From assembly GCA_023436805.1 (NCBI GenBank), contig JAEZHT010000009.1, forward strand, positions 1-23,761: 23,761 nt of DNA, in the 5' to 3' direction. The stretch comes from Bacillota bacterium (lineage in GTDB: Bacteria; Bacillota_I; Bacilli_A; Acholeplasmatales; UBA5453). Positions 7,931-15,635 of the stretch are shown here, piece by piece; position 1 is the first letter of the stretch, and every line of letters starts with the position of its first letter. The notes below the pieces were generated by a model. That model worked only from the letters and a program-made list of their open reading frames with translations, was not told the DNA's origin and ran no database searches. The position numbers and the translations under genes are program-made.

Positions 7931-7992
7931 ATACCCTAAAAGTTTATTTATCCCATGGTGAAATTATGTTATACTTGGAATAGGTGATTAAA

Positions 7993-8532
7993 ATGACAAC
8001 ATTTATTTTTATTAGACACGGAGAACCGCGTTATGACGAAGTTATCGCACGTGGTTACAAGAATCAAGGCTATGATTTAGGGAAACTCACAGAACGTGGG
8101 GTATCTCAAGCCGAAATGGTTGCGAAAGAAGCCATTTTACAAGATGCAGACCTGATTGTGGCTTCACCATATACGCGTGCGTTACAAACTGCAGCCATCA
8201 TATCACGAATCACACAAATTCCATTAACCGTCGAAAACGATTTACATGAATGGATGCCAGATACCACATTTGGTGACCGCAAAGATTTGGATTTAGCCTA
8301 TCCAGAGTTCATGGCTCAAAGGGGCATTCGAAACGACAAAACAGAATTTCCTTGGGAATCTTTTGAAGTTTTATCTAAACGTACCCATAACGCCATCAAG
8401 CCCTACTTAAAATATAAAAAAGTCATCGTTGTATGCCATGGTATCGTCATGGGTACATTTACCAATATCGATGACATGATTCCGCATTGTGGAATCAGAA
8501 TCCGAGAAATCGATGAGTCATTTTTCAAGTAA
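7993..8532 (+). CDS. Histidine phosphatase family protein (phosphoglycerate mutase-like)
   Basis: This 179-residue histidine phosphatase works through a phosphohistidine intermediate. The RHGEP motif is at 8-12 (nucleophile H9), ASPYTRALQTA at 57-67 supplies R62, E86 is the likely acid residue, and VCHG (147-150) gives the second histidine H149. It is too short to be a glycolytic dPGM, so a small-molecule or sugar-phosphate phosphatase is likelier. I start at ATG 7993, five bases after AGGTGA. A GTG at 7984 would overlap that ribosome site. The 3' end overlaps the mutY start by 20 bases, so the two are co-translated. Confidence 0.88.
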   Translation: MTTFIFIRHGEPRYDEVIARGYKNQGYDLGKLTERGVSQAEMVAKEAILQDADLIVASPYTRALQTAAIISRITQIPLTVENDLHEWMPDTTFGDRKDLDLAYPEFMAQRGIRNDKTEFPWESFEVLSKRTHNAIKPYLKYKKVIVVCHGIVMGTFTNIDDMIPHCGIRIREIDESFFK

Positions 8533-9532
8533 ACTCATCACCTGGTATGAAAAAAATGCCCGAGATTTACCATGGCGTCATACCGAAAACCCATACCACA
8601 TCTGGGTATCTGAAATCATGTTACAACAAACTCAAGCGGTCACCGTCATCCCTTACTATCAAAGGTTCATTCAAACACTACCAACGATAGAAGATTTGGC
8701 AGTGTGCGATGAGTCTTTATTGATGAAACTTTGGGAAGGCTTAGGCTATTATTCACGGGTAAGAAACATGCAAACCACAGCCAAAGAAATCCTTTTAAAG
8801 CATCAAGGTGTATTTCCAAATACATATGAAGATTTGATCCGTTTAAAGGGTATTGGTGAATATACTGCAGGGGCGATTTTGTCGATTGCTTTTCATCAAA
8901 AAAGAAGTGCAGTCGATGGCAATGTTTTACGTGTACTATCGAGATATTTTGCTATAGAGACGGACATTGCACTCGATACAACTAAAAAACAAATTACAGC
9001 GCTGAATGAAACGTTGTTGGATGATGCATATCCGCATTTATATACCCAAGCCATCATTGAACTGGGGGCTACCCTTTGTACCAAACATCAACCGAAATGT
9101 GATGTGTGTCCAGTAGCGGAAAATTGTATGGCAAAAGCCAAAAATTTGCAACAAATACTCCCCGTTAAAGCCAAAGCTAAAGCGAAAAAAGAGTATCATT
9201 TCATCACGTTTATTTTAGAAGATGAGTCTGGTCATTTCATCGTTGAAAAAGTCAACGATAACTTATTAAAGGGCCTCTATTTGTTACCGCAAGTGGAAGC
9301 AGAAGACCTGGCTTATGCCATTGAAACGTTATCTTCAAATGGCTATGATGTGGTCTATACAGAGCCCTTGGGTAGGTATAAACATGTCTTTACACACCTC
9401 GTCTGGTACATGGATGTGTATTATGGTAAAGTTAAATCATCTCAAACGCACAAAACTGTGCAATCGTTTAATGACATAGCCATGGCTACGGCACATAAAC
9501 AAATAATTATTAAGGAGAAAAAAGATGTCTAG
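8513..9532 (+). CDS. mutY: A/G-specific adenine DNA glycosylase MutY
   Basis: This 339-residue base-excision repair enzyme removes adenine mispaired with 8-oxoguanine. It shows SEIMLQQTQ with catalytic E34, a helix-hairpin-helix LKGIGEYTAG (111-120), catalytic VDGNVLR with D135, and a complete iron-sulfur cluster pattern C189-x6-C196-x2-C199-x5-C205. The remaining 120 residues fit the Nudix-like 8-oxoG-reading domain. I start at ATG 8513 because the residues after it (MSHFSSKLITWYEKNARDLP) align with family N-termini. The upstream GTG 8489 adds eight unmatched residues. The gene overlaps the phosphatase gene before it by 20 bases and the small gene after it by 8 bases. Confidence 0.95.
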   Translation: MSHFSSKLITWYEKNARDLPWRHTENPYHIWVSEIMLQQTQAVTVIPYYQRFIQTLPTIEDLAVCDESLLMKLWEGLGYYSRVRNMQTTAKEILLKHQGVFPNTYEDLIRLKGIGEYTAGAILSIAFHQKRSAVDGNVLRVLSRYFAIETDIALDTTKKQITALNETLLDDAYPHLYTQAIIELGATLCTKHQPKCDVCPVAENCMAKAKNLQQILPVKAKAKAKKEYHFITFILEDESGHFIVEKVNDNLLKGLYLLPQVEAEDLAYAIETLSSNGYDVVYTEPLGRYKHVFTHLVWYMDVYYGKVKSSQTHKTVQSFNDIAMATAHKQIIIKEKKDV

Positions 9533-9866
9533 TCTCAGAATGGTAGGTACAGGTGCCATCGATCAAGTCGGTGGTGCGATTTACAATGAAGTAGTGAATG
9601 GTTCCATCACAGGTGAATGTCGCTTGGATGTGAAAGCAACTTTTGAAAACGGTCAATCTCGCATGATGGTATTTGAAAAATACTATTACCGCGCAGGCAA
9701 CCGTGCCAGTTTATCGGTGATGATTTCACAAATTGATGACAAAATTACGGTGGATGCTGTGAGTACAGGGGGATCAACAGGTGTCCTCATTAGATTCAAC
9801 TGGGGTGCTGAAAGCAGCTTCGTCGGATTAGTTGAAAAAACATTAAGAAATCTCGGTTTCAGATAA
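9525..9866 (+). CDS. Small conserved protein, possibly DUF6054-like
   Basis: This 113-residue protein has no signal peptide or membrane segment. Features include a central EKYYYRAGNRASLSVMISQ stretch, a glycine-serine motif STGGSTG near residue 80, and a C-terminal helix (FVGLVEKTLRNLGF). The pattern of an ExY..xGNRxSL core followed by SGGS reminds me of the small DUF6054 family of Firmicutes, but this is from memory and unverified. No function is known to me. AAGGAG stands eight bases before the ATG. The start overlaps the end of mutY by 8 bases, so it is the last gene of that operon, and a bidirectional terminator follows. Confidence 0.75.
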   Translation: MSSLRMVGTGAIDQVGGAIYNEVVNGSITGECRLDVKATFENGQSRMMVFEKYYYRAGNRASLSVMISQIDDKITVDAVSTGGSTGVLIRFNWGAESSFVGLVEKTLRNLGFR

Positions 9867-9867
9867 T

Positions 9868-9894
9868 AAAAAGGCGCAGAATTTGCGCCTTTAT
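9868..9894. terminator. Bidirectional terminator between the small gene and queT
   Basis: The stem AAAGGCGCA/TGCGCCTTT (9870-9878 with 9884-9892) encloses loop GAATT. A residues upstream and T residues downstream let it act for both converging genes. It overlaps the queT stop codon. Confidence 0.85.
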
Positions 9895-10376
9895 TCTTCA
9901 AACAATGATTTGAAACCTGGGTTTCGATCGAGTATTTTATAGATGGGTAATCCGACGATGTAAGTCACACCAAATTCCCCAATCGCGACATACCCCATGG
10001 TTAGCCATAATGGTAAGCCCCACACGATGTGTAAAATAAATCCAATGATGATGCCATTAAATAGGGTAGGTGCCAACAAAGCGATGTATTTATTCTTAAT
10101 CCACGCCATCGATACCACACTTAAGAAGGTGGCCAAGACCCCTAGGGTCAAGTCAAATGGCAATTGTGGACCAGGACTATACATGTTCGCAACAAACGTA
10201 CCGACGGTCAATCCAACGATGGCTTTCTTGTCAAAAAAGACAACAATCAATAATAATTCAGCCACACGAAATTGAATTTCACCAAAGCTGATGGGTAAAA
10301 ATAGAAGCACCAATACGACGTATAGGGCTGCAATCAAAGATTGTCGAATCCAATCTTTTAGTGTAAAATGAAACAT
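9891..10376 (-). CDS. queT: Queuosine precursor ECF transporter S component QueT
   Basis: This 161-residue integral membrane protein is the substrate-binding S component of an energy-coupling-factor importer. It should take up preQ1 or another queuosine precursor together with shared EcfA/A'/T units encoded elsewhere. About five hydrophobic segments are visible. The FRVAELLLIVVFFDKKAIVGLTVG region and the P-G-P loop after VANMYS are typical of QueT. A preQ1-I riboswitch in the leader and the divergent tgt gene support the substrate assignment strongly. The ATG at 10376 is 11 bases after AAGGAG, the same element that closes the riboswitch tail. Confidence 0.93.
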   Translation of the reverse strand: MFHFTLKDWIRQSLIAALYVVLVLLFLPISFGEIQFRVAELLLIVVFFDKKAIVGLTVGTFVANMYSPGPQLPFDLTLGVLATFLSVVSMAWIKNKYIALLAPTLFNGIIIGFILHIVWGLPLWLTMGYVAIGEFGVTYIVGLPIYKILDRNPGFKSLFEE

Positions 10377-10387
10377 ATTCAGTTATT

Positions 10388-10423
10388 CTCCTTGTTTTGG
10401 TTTCGCAGGTAACTAGTACTGCG
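10388..10423 (-). promoter_or_regulatory. preQ1-I riboswitch in the queT leader
   Basis: Read on the minus strand, a 5-bp stem CGCAG/CTGCG (10419-10423 with 10404-10408) encloses the 10-base loop TACTAGTTAC. An A-rich tail AAACCAAAACAAGGAG follows, ending in the queT ribosome site. Stem length, loop length, the loop's last C (the preQ1-pairing base in known examples) and the tail closely match the translational preQ1-I riboswitch of Thermoanaerobacter tengcongensis as I recall it. Bound preQ1 should fold a pseudoknot that hides the ribosome site and lowers uptake. Confidence 0.88.
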
Positions 10424-10440
10424 GGCAGAAGCCAATAACA

Positions 10441-10469
10441 AATATAACACTTCTGTGGTATAATTTCAA
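10441..10469 (-). promoter_or_regulatory. queT promoter
   Basis: On the minus strand, TTGAAA (10464-10469), a 17-base spacer and TATATT (10441-10446) place the start just upstream of the riboswitch. The -35 box shares a base with the tgt -10 box. Confidence 0.75.
10456..10464 (+). promoter_or_regulatory. tgt promoter (extended -10)
   Basis: TGGTATAAT (10456-10464) is an extended -10 element with a weak -35. Transcription would start near 10471, after the ATG at 10469, which supports ATG 10487 as the real tgt start. Confidence 0.72.
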
Positions 10470-10486
10470 TGGAAAGAGGAATCATT

Positions 10487-11596
10487 ATGGCAATTAGATT
10501 TGAATTATTACATACATGTAAACAGTCCGGTGCAAGATACGGATTACTCCATACACCTCATGGGACGTTTGAAACGCCCATTTTTATGCCTGTAGGTACA
10601 CTGGCTACCGTGAAGACATTGACCCCTGAAGAGATTAAAGAGGTTTCGGATGGGTTGATTCTAGGCAATACCTACCATTTGTGGTTACAACCAGGCGAAG
10701 ACATCGTTCAAGCTCATGGAGGGATCCGCGGTTTCATGCATTGGGATGGTGCTTTGTTAACTGACAGTGGTGGGTTTCAAGTATTTTCACTGACCGATAT
10801 GCGAAAAATCAAAGAAGAAGGGGTATATTTTAAGCACCATAAAAGCGGTGAATCGCTCTTCTTATCGCCGGAAAAGGCTATCGAAATACAAGAAAAATTG
10901 GGTGCTGACATCATCATGAGCTTTGATGAATGCCCGCCACATGACGCGACTTATGCTTATACCAAGGACTCACTTGAACGCACATTGAGATGGGCTGAAC
11001 GTGGCAAAAACGCACTGAAAACCGACCAAGCGTTGTTCGGTATTGTCCAAGGCGGTCTATTTGATGATTTACGCTTAGAAAGTGCGAAAAGATTGATTGA
11101 GATGGATTTCCCAGGGTATTCCATTGGTGGGTTATCGGTAGGCGAATCTAAATCAGAAATGTATCGTATTTTGGATTTATTGAATCCAGTGATGCCTCAA
11201 GATAAACCCCGTTATTTGATGGGGGTTGGGTCACCAGATGACTTGGTTGAGGGTGTGATTCGTGGGGTAGACATGTTTGACTGTGTCTTACCAACCCGCA
11301 ATGCGAGACACGGAACAGCGTTCACGACTACAGGTAAAATTCAAATTCGCAACAAGCAATTTGAAATGGACATGACCCCATTAGATCCGAACTTACAAAC
11401 CCCATTTTCAAAATATACAAAGAGTTATATTCGCCACTTATTTAAGGCGGAAGAAATCTTGGGGATGCGCATTATGACGTATCAAAACTTAGCATTTTTG
11501 AAACACTTGATGAAGCAAATTCGTCAAGCGATTTTGGAAGATCGCTTGCTCGACTTTAAAAAAGAATTTTTTACGCAATATGGCTATTTAAAATGA
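10487..11596 (+). CDS. tgt: tRNA-guanine transglycosylase, zinc ligands missing
   Basis: This 369-residue enzyme exchanges guanine 34 of GUN-anticodon tRNAs for preQ1 (or queuine), the key step of queuosine formation. The TIM-barrel active site is intact: TDSGGFQ (92-98, D93), FGIVQGG (184-190), GGLSVGE (214-220), and [16 protein letters not shown] with the nucleophile D265. The usual C-x-C-x2-C...H zinc site is gone. The stretch [21 protein letters not shown] (298-318) has no cysteine, and Q333 stands where the family has the zinc-binding histidine (normally in IHNL). Flanking sequence ([16 protein letters not shown]) is well kept, so this is substitution and not decay. ATG 10487 follows AGAGGA by six bases. 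It diverges from queT. Confidence 0.95.
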   Translation: MAIRFELLHTCKQSGARYGLLHTPHGTFETPIFMPVGTLATVKTLTPEEIKEVSDGLILGNTYHLWLQPGEDIVQAHGGIRGFMHWDGALLTDSGGFQVFSLTDMRKIKEEGVYFKHHKSGESLFLSPEKAIEIQEKLGADIIMSFDECPPHDATYAYTKDSLERTLRWAERGKNALKTDQALFGIVQGGLFDDLRLESAKRLIEMDFPGYSIGGLSVGESKSEMYRILDLLNPVMPQDKPRYLMGVGSPDDLVEGVIRGVDMFDCVLPTRNARHGTAFTTTGKIQIRNKQFEMDMTPLDPNLQTPFSKYTKSYIRHLFKAEEILGMRIMTYQNLAFLKHLMKQIRQAILEDRLLDFKKEFFTQYGYLK

Positions 11597-11692
11597 CTTA
11601 TGTTAAAATCGCTTTATATATCTTTTAATTATAAGCCAATTAGTGTAAAATTAACTTAGGTTGTTTACAACAAAATTTTTAGGAGGGGTATT

Positions 11693-12820
11693 ATGGTATT
11701 TGGCGAAAATGACAACTTCAACCAAAAGCCGGTCATTAAAGTTATCGGTGTTGGTGGTGGTGGCGGGAACGCCGTCAATCGCATGATTGAGAACGATGTA
11801 AAAGGTGTAGAATTCGTAGCTGTGAATACCGATGCCCAAGTGTTGAGAGTATCTCGCGCTGAGAAAAGACTACAAATTGGAAAACATTTGACCAGAGGAT
11901 TGGGTGCTGGTGCGAAGCCTGAAGTAGGCAAACGTGCAGCCTTGGAATCTGAGGATGAAATAAGAGCCGTATTGAGCGATGCCGATATGGTGTTTATCAC
12001 TGCAGGGATGGGTGGCGGTACCGGTACAGGTGCAGCACCAATCATTGCGAGATTGGCGAAAGAGATGGGCTGCTTGACGATTGGGATTGTCACCAAACCA
12101 TTTGCTTTTGAAGGTCCAGCAAGAACCCAAGCGGCGATTGCAGGTTTAGAAGAATTGAAACAATTCGTAGATACACTCATCGTGATTCCAAATGAACGTT
12201 TACTATCCATCATCGAACCGAATACACAAATGCTTGACGCATTTAGAGAAGCTGACAACGTCTTGAGACAAGGGGTCCAAGGGATTGCAGAAATCATCGC
12301 GGTACCTGGTTTGATCAACGTTGACTTCGCTGACGTGCGCACAGTCATGGAAAATAAAGGGACTGCGCTCATGGGTATTGGGATTGCAGCTGGTGAAAAC
12401 AGAGCGATTGAAGCAGCGCGTAAAGCGATTCATTCCAAATTATTGGAAGTATCGATTGACGGCGCTACAGACGCGATTGTCAACATAACCTCTGGGACAA
12501 ACATCACCTTGTTTGAAGTCTCACAAGCACTCGATGAAATCAGAAACGCCACCGATTTTGAACTTAATGTCATCTATGGTACAGCTTTAAATGAAGATTT
12601 GAAAGATGAAATGATTGTCACTGTAATCGCGACCGGCTATGAACTTAAGGCCAAAGAATCTACGATTGATGATTTTGCAACCCAAATCTTTAAAAAGACC
12701 ACCAATGACCAAGTCAAACTCACCCCATCGGGATTTGAAAAACAAACCCCTATGGTAGAAACACCAAAAGAAGAAAAGAAAACCAATAAATTGCCATCAT
12801 GGCTACAAAGTAAAAAATAA
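11693..12820 (+). CDS. ftsZ: Cell division GTPase FtsZ
   Basis: This 375-residue tubulin-like GTPase polymerises into the division ring. It has the N-terminal [13 protein letters not shown] loop (19-31), the tubulin signature GGGTGTG (107-113), the [11 protein letters not shown] synergy loop that hydrolyses the neighbouring subunit's GTP, and a short linker ending in the conserved tail LPSWLQSKK (367-375). That tail usually binds FtsA or SepF. AGGAGG is six bases before the ATG. No ftsA adjoins it; sepF lies about 1.8 kb downstream in the same direction. The 96-base leader holds the palindrome GTTGTTTACAAC (11660-11671) and a possible -10 TAAAAT (11646-11651). Confidence 0.97.
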   Translation: MVFGENDNFNQKPVIKVIGVGGGGGNAVNRMIENDVKGVEFVAVNTDAQVLRVSRAEKRLQIGKHLTRGLGAGAKPEVGKRAALESEDEIRAVLSDADMVFITAGMGGGTGTGAAPIIARLAKEMGCLTIGIVTKPFAFEGPARTQAAIAGLEELKQFVDTLIVIPNERLLSIIEPNTQMLDAFREADNVLRQGVQGIAEIIAVPGLINVDFADVRTVMENKGTALMGIGIAAGENRAIEAARKAIHSKLLEVSIDGATDAIVNITSGTNITLFEVSQALDEIRNATDFELNVIYGTALNEDLKDEMIVTVIATGYELKAKESTIDDFATQIFKKTTNDQVKLTPSGFEKQTPMVETPKEEKKTNKLPSWLQSKK

Positions 12821-12822
12821 CG

Positions 12823-12847
12823 AAAAAGGGGCCATGGCGCCTTTTTT
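12823..12847 (+). terminator. Possible weak terminator between ftsZ and ychF
   Basis: AAAAAGG pairs with CCTTTTT around an imperfect GC-rich inner stem with one G-G mismatch, followed by a T-run. It is 18 bases before ychF and may only reduce read-through. Confidence 0.6.
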
Positions 12848-12864
12848 GATGAAGGAGTATTATT

Positions 12865-13965
12865 ATGTTAAGAGCAGGCATCGTGGGGTTACCAAATGTT
12901 GGTAAATCCACACTATTTAATGCAATCACCAAAAGCGCTGCACTCGCAGCGAACTATCCATTCGCAACCATCGACCCCAATGTTGGTGTCGTGACATTGA
13001 AGGATAAACGTTTGGATGTACTTGCAACCATGTACAAATCCGGTCGAATTGTCCCTACCACCGTAGAATTCATAGACATCGCTGGTTTGGTCAAAGGGGC
13101 GTCTAAAGGCGAAGGTCTTGGGAACCAATTTTTAAGTCATATTCGTGATGTCGATACGATTTGTCAAGTCGTTCGTTTATTTAAAGACGACAACATCATT
13201 CACGTCGAAGGTTCAGTAGACCCACTCCGTGACATCGATATCATTCAACTTGAACTCAATATTGCAGACTATGATACCGTCATGAAACGCATTCCAAAGA
13301 TCGAAAAGAAAGCGAAAACCGCAGGTAACCCTGAGGAAAAAGAAGAATTTGAAGTCTTGAGCAAAATCAAACAAGCCCTTGAAGACAATATCCCAATTCG
13401 TTTGATGGACTTATCAGACAGTGAAAAAGCCATCATCAAGAGCTATAATTTCTTATCCGCCAAAGCGATGATATATATCGCCAATGTGTCTGAATCTGAA
13501 ATTAGAACGATTGATACGAACCCAGTATATTTAAGATTGGTGGAAAAAGGTAAAAATGAATTTGCTGATGTAGTTCACATATCGGCACAAATCGAATCTG
13601 AACTCGCCCAACTCGACGATGAAGAAAAAGAAATGTTCATGGCTGAACTCGGTTTACATGAAGCGGGACTAGACCAATTGATCCGCACCACATACCACCG
13701 TTTAGGCTTAGAAACCTATTTCACTGCCGGACCCATGGAAGCGAGAGCGTGGACATTTAAAAAAGGTATGACAGCACCACAATGCGCAGGCATCATCCAT
13801 AGCGATTTCGAACGCGGTTTTATTCGAGCTGAAACCGTCGCTTATGACGATTTAATTAAACATGGTTCCTATCTTGCAGCCAAAGAAGCTGGCCGTGTGC
13901 GACAAGAAGGCAAAGACTATCTTGTCAAAGACGGGGATGTCATGTTGTTTAAATTCAATGTCTAA
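12865..13965 (+). CDS. ychF: Redox/ribosome-associated P-loop ATPase YchF (Obg family)
   Basis: This 366-residue Obg-family protein, a close relative of OLA1, prefers ATP and associates with ribosomes. The Walker A/G1 motif GLPNVGKST is at 8-16. The G3 motif DIAGLVKGASKGEGLGNQFL starts near 72. NVSE takes the place of the GTP-specific NKxD, which in this family gives ATP preference. A coiled-coil insert follows near 140-175. The C-terminal TGS-like domain includes HSDFERGFIRAETVAYDDL and the terminal GDVMLFKFNV. Length is typical (about 363-366). AAGGAG is seven bases before the ATG. Its end overlaps the yggS start by 8 bases. Confidence 0.96.
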   Translation: MLRAGIVGLPNVGKSTLFNAITKSAALAANYPFATIDPNVGVVTLKDKRLDVLATMYKSGRIVPTTVEFIDIAGLVKGASKGEGLGNQFLSHIRDVDTICQVVRLFKDDNIIHVEGSVDPLRDIDIIQLELNIADYDTVMKRIPKIEKKAKTAGNPEEKEEFEVLSKIKQALEDNIPIRLMDLSDSEKAIIKSYNFLSAKAMIYIANVSESEIRTIDTNPVYLRLVEKGKNEFADVVHISAQIESELAQLDDEEKEMFMAELGLHEAGLDQLIRTTYHRLGLETYFTAGPMEARAWTFKKGMTAPQCAGIIHSDFERGFIRAETVAYDDLIKHGSYLAAKEAGRVRQEGKDYLVKDGDVMLFKFNV

Positions 13966-14581
13966 TTTAACGAAAAATACACAGACCATTTTGGCTTCGG
14001 TTAAAGATTATCCAAATGTCCAAGTGATCTGTGCTTCTAAATACGTGAATGCGCTCGAGATGAAAGAAATTTATCACGCTGGGATCCGTCATTTTGGCGA
14101 AAACCATGCGCAAGTATTGTTAGAAAAGAAGTCTCTCTTGTTAGATTTAGACATCGTTTGGCATTTCATCGGCCACCTCCAAACCAACAAAGTAAAACGA
14201 CTCATCAATGAGATCGACTACTTACACAGTTTGGATTCCATCAAACTAGCGAAGGAAATTCAAAAGTATCGTACCAAGCCACTACCGTGCTTTATCGAAT
14301 TGAATATTGCCAATGAAGCCAATAAAACGGGATTGAAACGCGAAGATTTAGACGATTTCTTAAAAGAAATGACAAATTATGATAAAATAAAGATAGTTGG
14401 TTTAATGGGTATGGGTGTCGATGCAGACATCGAAGCCACCACCCATGTGTTTCAGACGCTCAAAGCGTTAAAAACACAGTACAATTTGCCTTATGTATCG
14501 ATGGGCATGACCAACGATTATGCATTGGCCTTATCGATTGGCACCGATTTCGTTCGCGTCGGTCGAAAATTCATCCTGTGA
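13958..14581 (+). CDS. yggS: PLP homeostasis protein YggS/YlmE (PLPBP)
   Basis: This 207-residue alanine-racemase-fold protein carries pyridoxal phosphate and is linked to vitamin B6 homeostasis. It lies beside sepF in many Firmicutes as ylmE. The PLP lysine is in VICASKYV near the N-terminus, followed by HFGENHAQ, WHFIGHLQTNKVK and VGLMGMG. Near the C-terminus, SMGMTNDYALALSIGTDFVRVGRKF is the phosphate-binding region. I start at ATG 13958, overlapping the ychF stop by 8 bases. Earlier in-frame ATGs (13937, 13862) lie inside ychF and add non-matching sequence. No clear ribosome site precedes it, so coupling to ychF is likely. It is somewhat shorter than the usual 220-235. Confidence 0.92.
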   Translation: MSNLTKNTQTILASVKDYPNVQVICASKYVNALEMKEIYHAGIRHFGENHAQVLLEKKSLLLDLDIVWHFIGHLQTNKVKRLINEIDYLHSLDSIKLAKEIQKYRTKPLPCFIELNIANEANKTGLKREDLDDFLKEMTNYDKIKIVGLMGMGVDADIEATTHVFQTLKALKTQYNLPYVSMGMTNDYALALSIGTDFVRVGRKFIL

Positions 14582-14589
14582 GGTAATCT

Positions 14590-14937
14590 ATGGCAATTTT
14601 TAGTAAAACCAAAAAATCAGAAAATGTCTTACCAAATTATCAAGGCGAAACACTCTCATCGGCATATGATCGCATCATTTTTGAATCGTTATCCACTGAC
14701 GATGATGTGTATATCACTTCACTCGCTACTGAACTCATCGATGGTAACCCATTGGTGCTCAATTTCGAAGAGTTACAACCAGACCCAGCCAACAAAATTA
14801 TGGCCTTTTTGTCTGGTGTGGTGTTCGCTATCGAAGGTGAAATCATCCAAATCAATAAGAAAGTATTCATGTTTGCCCGTCAACAAGAGTTTAAAGATGG
14901 CACGTTGAAACAATTCATCGATGAATACAAAGACTGA
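14590..14937 (+). CDS. sepF: Cell division protein SepF
   Basis: This 115-residue SepF-domain protein binds the FtsZ tail and in Bacillus bends membrane and aligns FtsZ bundles. The core ELIDGNPLVLNFEELQPDPA, followed by NKIMAFLSGVVFAIEGEIIQINKKVFMF, is the full SepF signature. The N-terminus (MAIFSKTKKSEN) is short but begins with the hydrophobic-basic pattern of a membrane-binding helix. It is shorter than the 130-150 of most relatives because the linker is reduced. GAGGT is five bases before the ATG. With no ftsA in view, SepF is the best candidate for tethering FtsZ to the membrane. It overlaps ylmH by 17 bases. Confidence 0.93.
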   Translation: MAIFSKTKKSENVLPNYQGETLSSAYDRIIFESLSTDDDVYITSLATELIDGNPLVLNFEELQPDPANKIMAFLSGVVFAIEGEIIQINKKVFMFARQQEFKDGTLKQFIDEYKD

Positions 14938-15628
14938 TTTTTATAGACGCCTTAAAAACCAAAGAGATGCTTTTCAACGAGACCTTTTATATCGGTTTTT
15001 GAACCCGCCAGAACGGGATTTGGTCAAATCGATATTTAAAGGTTTTCATATTTTTGAATCCAACCCGAACGCGGAGTATGCCCGTATGGTTGTGTCGGAT
15101 TCAGAAATCGAACCCAACTTTAAAACCATTACGTTAAGAAGTGTTTACAGCGATGAAACCTTGTCACACCGCGATGTCTTGGGTGCACTCATGCACTTAG
15201 GGATTGAAAGAGATACCTTTGGTGATATATACATCACCGATACCCATATCTACATCCAAGTGGTTGCAGAATTGAAACAAGTCTTTAAAGATTTACATCA
15301 AATCAAAGCCGATTTCATCTATTTTGAAGAAATCGATGAATTACCTACAACACTCAAAGAAAAAAGTGAAACCATCACCGTATTTGTAGACAGTCTTCGG
15401 GTGGATGCACTTGTGAGTAAAGCGTTCAATATCCAACGGGATGACGTGAAAGTACTGATTGACCAAGAAAAAGTCAAAATTAACTACTTTCCGATACAAA
15501 AGTATACAATTTTAGTGAAACCTTATGATATAATATCAGTCAGAGGATTTGGAAGAATCGTCTTGACCGATGATGTAGGTACATCTAAAAGTCAAAAAAT
15601 CAGAATCAAATGTGAATTGTTGCGATAA
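14921..15628 (+). CDS. ylmH: S4-domain RNA-binding protein YlmH
   Basis: This 235-residue YlmH-family protein is linked in Firmicutes to division and to rescue of stalled ribosomes. The middle carries the family signature DVLGALMHLGIERDTFGDI (about 85-103). The C-terminal S4 RNA-binding domain (about 155-215) contains DSLRVDALVSKAFNIQRD, closing with ISVRGFGRIVL. The start overlaps the end of sepF by 17 bases without a visible ribosome site, indicating coupled translation. In Bacillus ylmG lies between sepF and ylmH, and divIVA between ylmH and ileS; both are missing here. An extended -10 box inside its 3' part may serve ileS. Confidence 0.9.
   Translation: MNTKTDFYRRLKNQRDAFQRDLLYRFLNPPERDLVKSIFKGFHIFESNPNAEYARMVVSDSEIEPNFKTITLRSVYSDETLSHRDVLGALMHLGIERDTFGDIYITDTHIYIQVVAELKQVFKDLHQIKADFIYFEEIDELPTTLKEKSETITVFVDSLRVDALVSKAFNIQRDDVKVLIDQEKVKINYFPIQKYTILVKPYDIISVRGFGRIVLTDDVGTSKSQKIRIKCELLR
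15526..15534 (+). promoter_or_regulatory. Possible ileS promoter inside ylmH
   Basis: TGATATAAT is an extended -10 element about 100 bases before the T-box leader. The -35 is poor. It is the best candidate for separate ileS transcription; otherwise the leader is transcribed from upstream genes. Confidence 0.4.
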
Positions 15629-15635
15629 CAACGGA

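Noticed and set aside
9997..10275. Plus-strand open frame of 92 codons opposite queT
   Set aside because: It matches no known protein pattern and lies inside a clear QueT gene with promoter and riboswitch on the other strand.
10469..10486. ATG 10469 as the tgt start
   Set aside because: It lies before the predicted transcript start and its ribosome site is missing. ATG 10487 follows AGAGGA and gives the usual Tgt N-terminus.
11665..12372. A 235-codon open frame on the minus strand opposite ftsZ
   Set aside because: It is a low-complexity, Ala/Pro/Ser-rich shadow of ftsZ codons with no ribosome site. FtsZ on the plus strand has every family motif.
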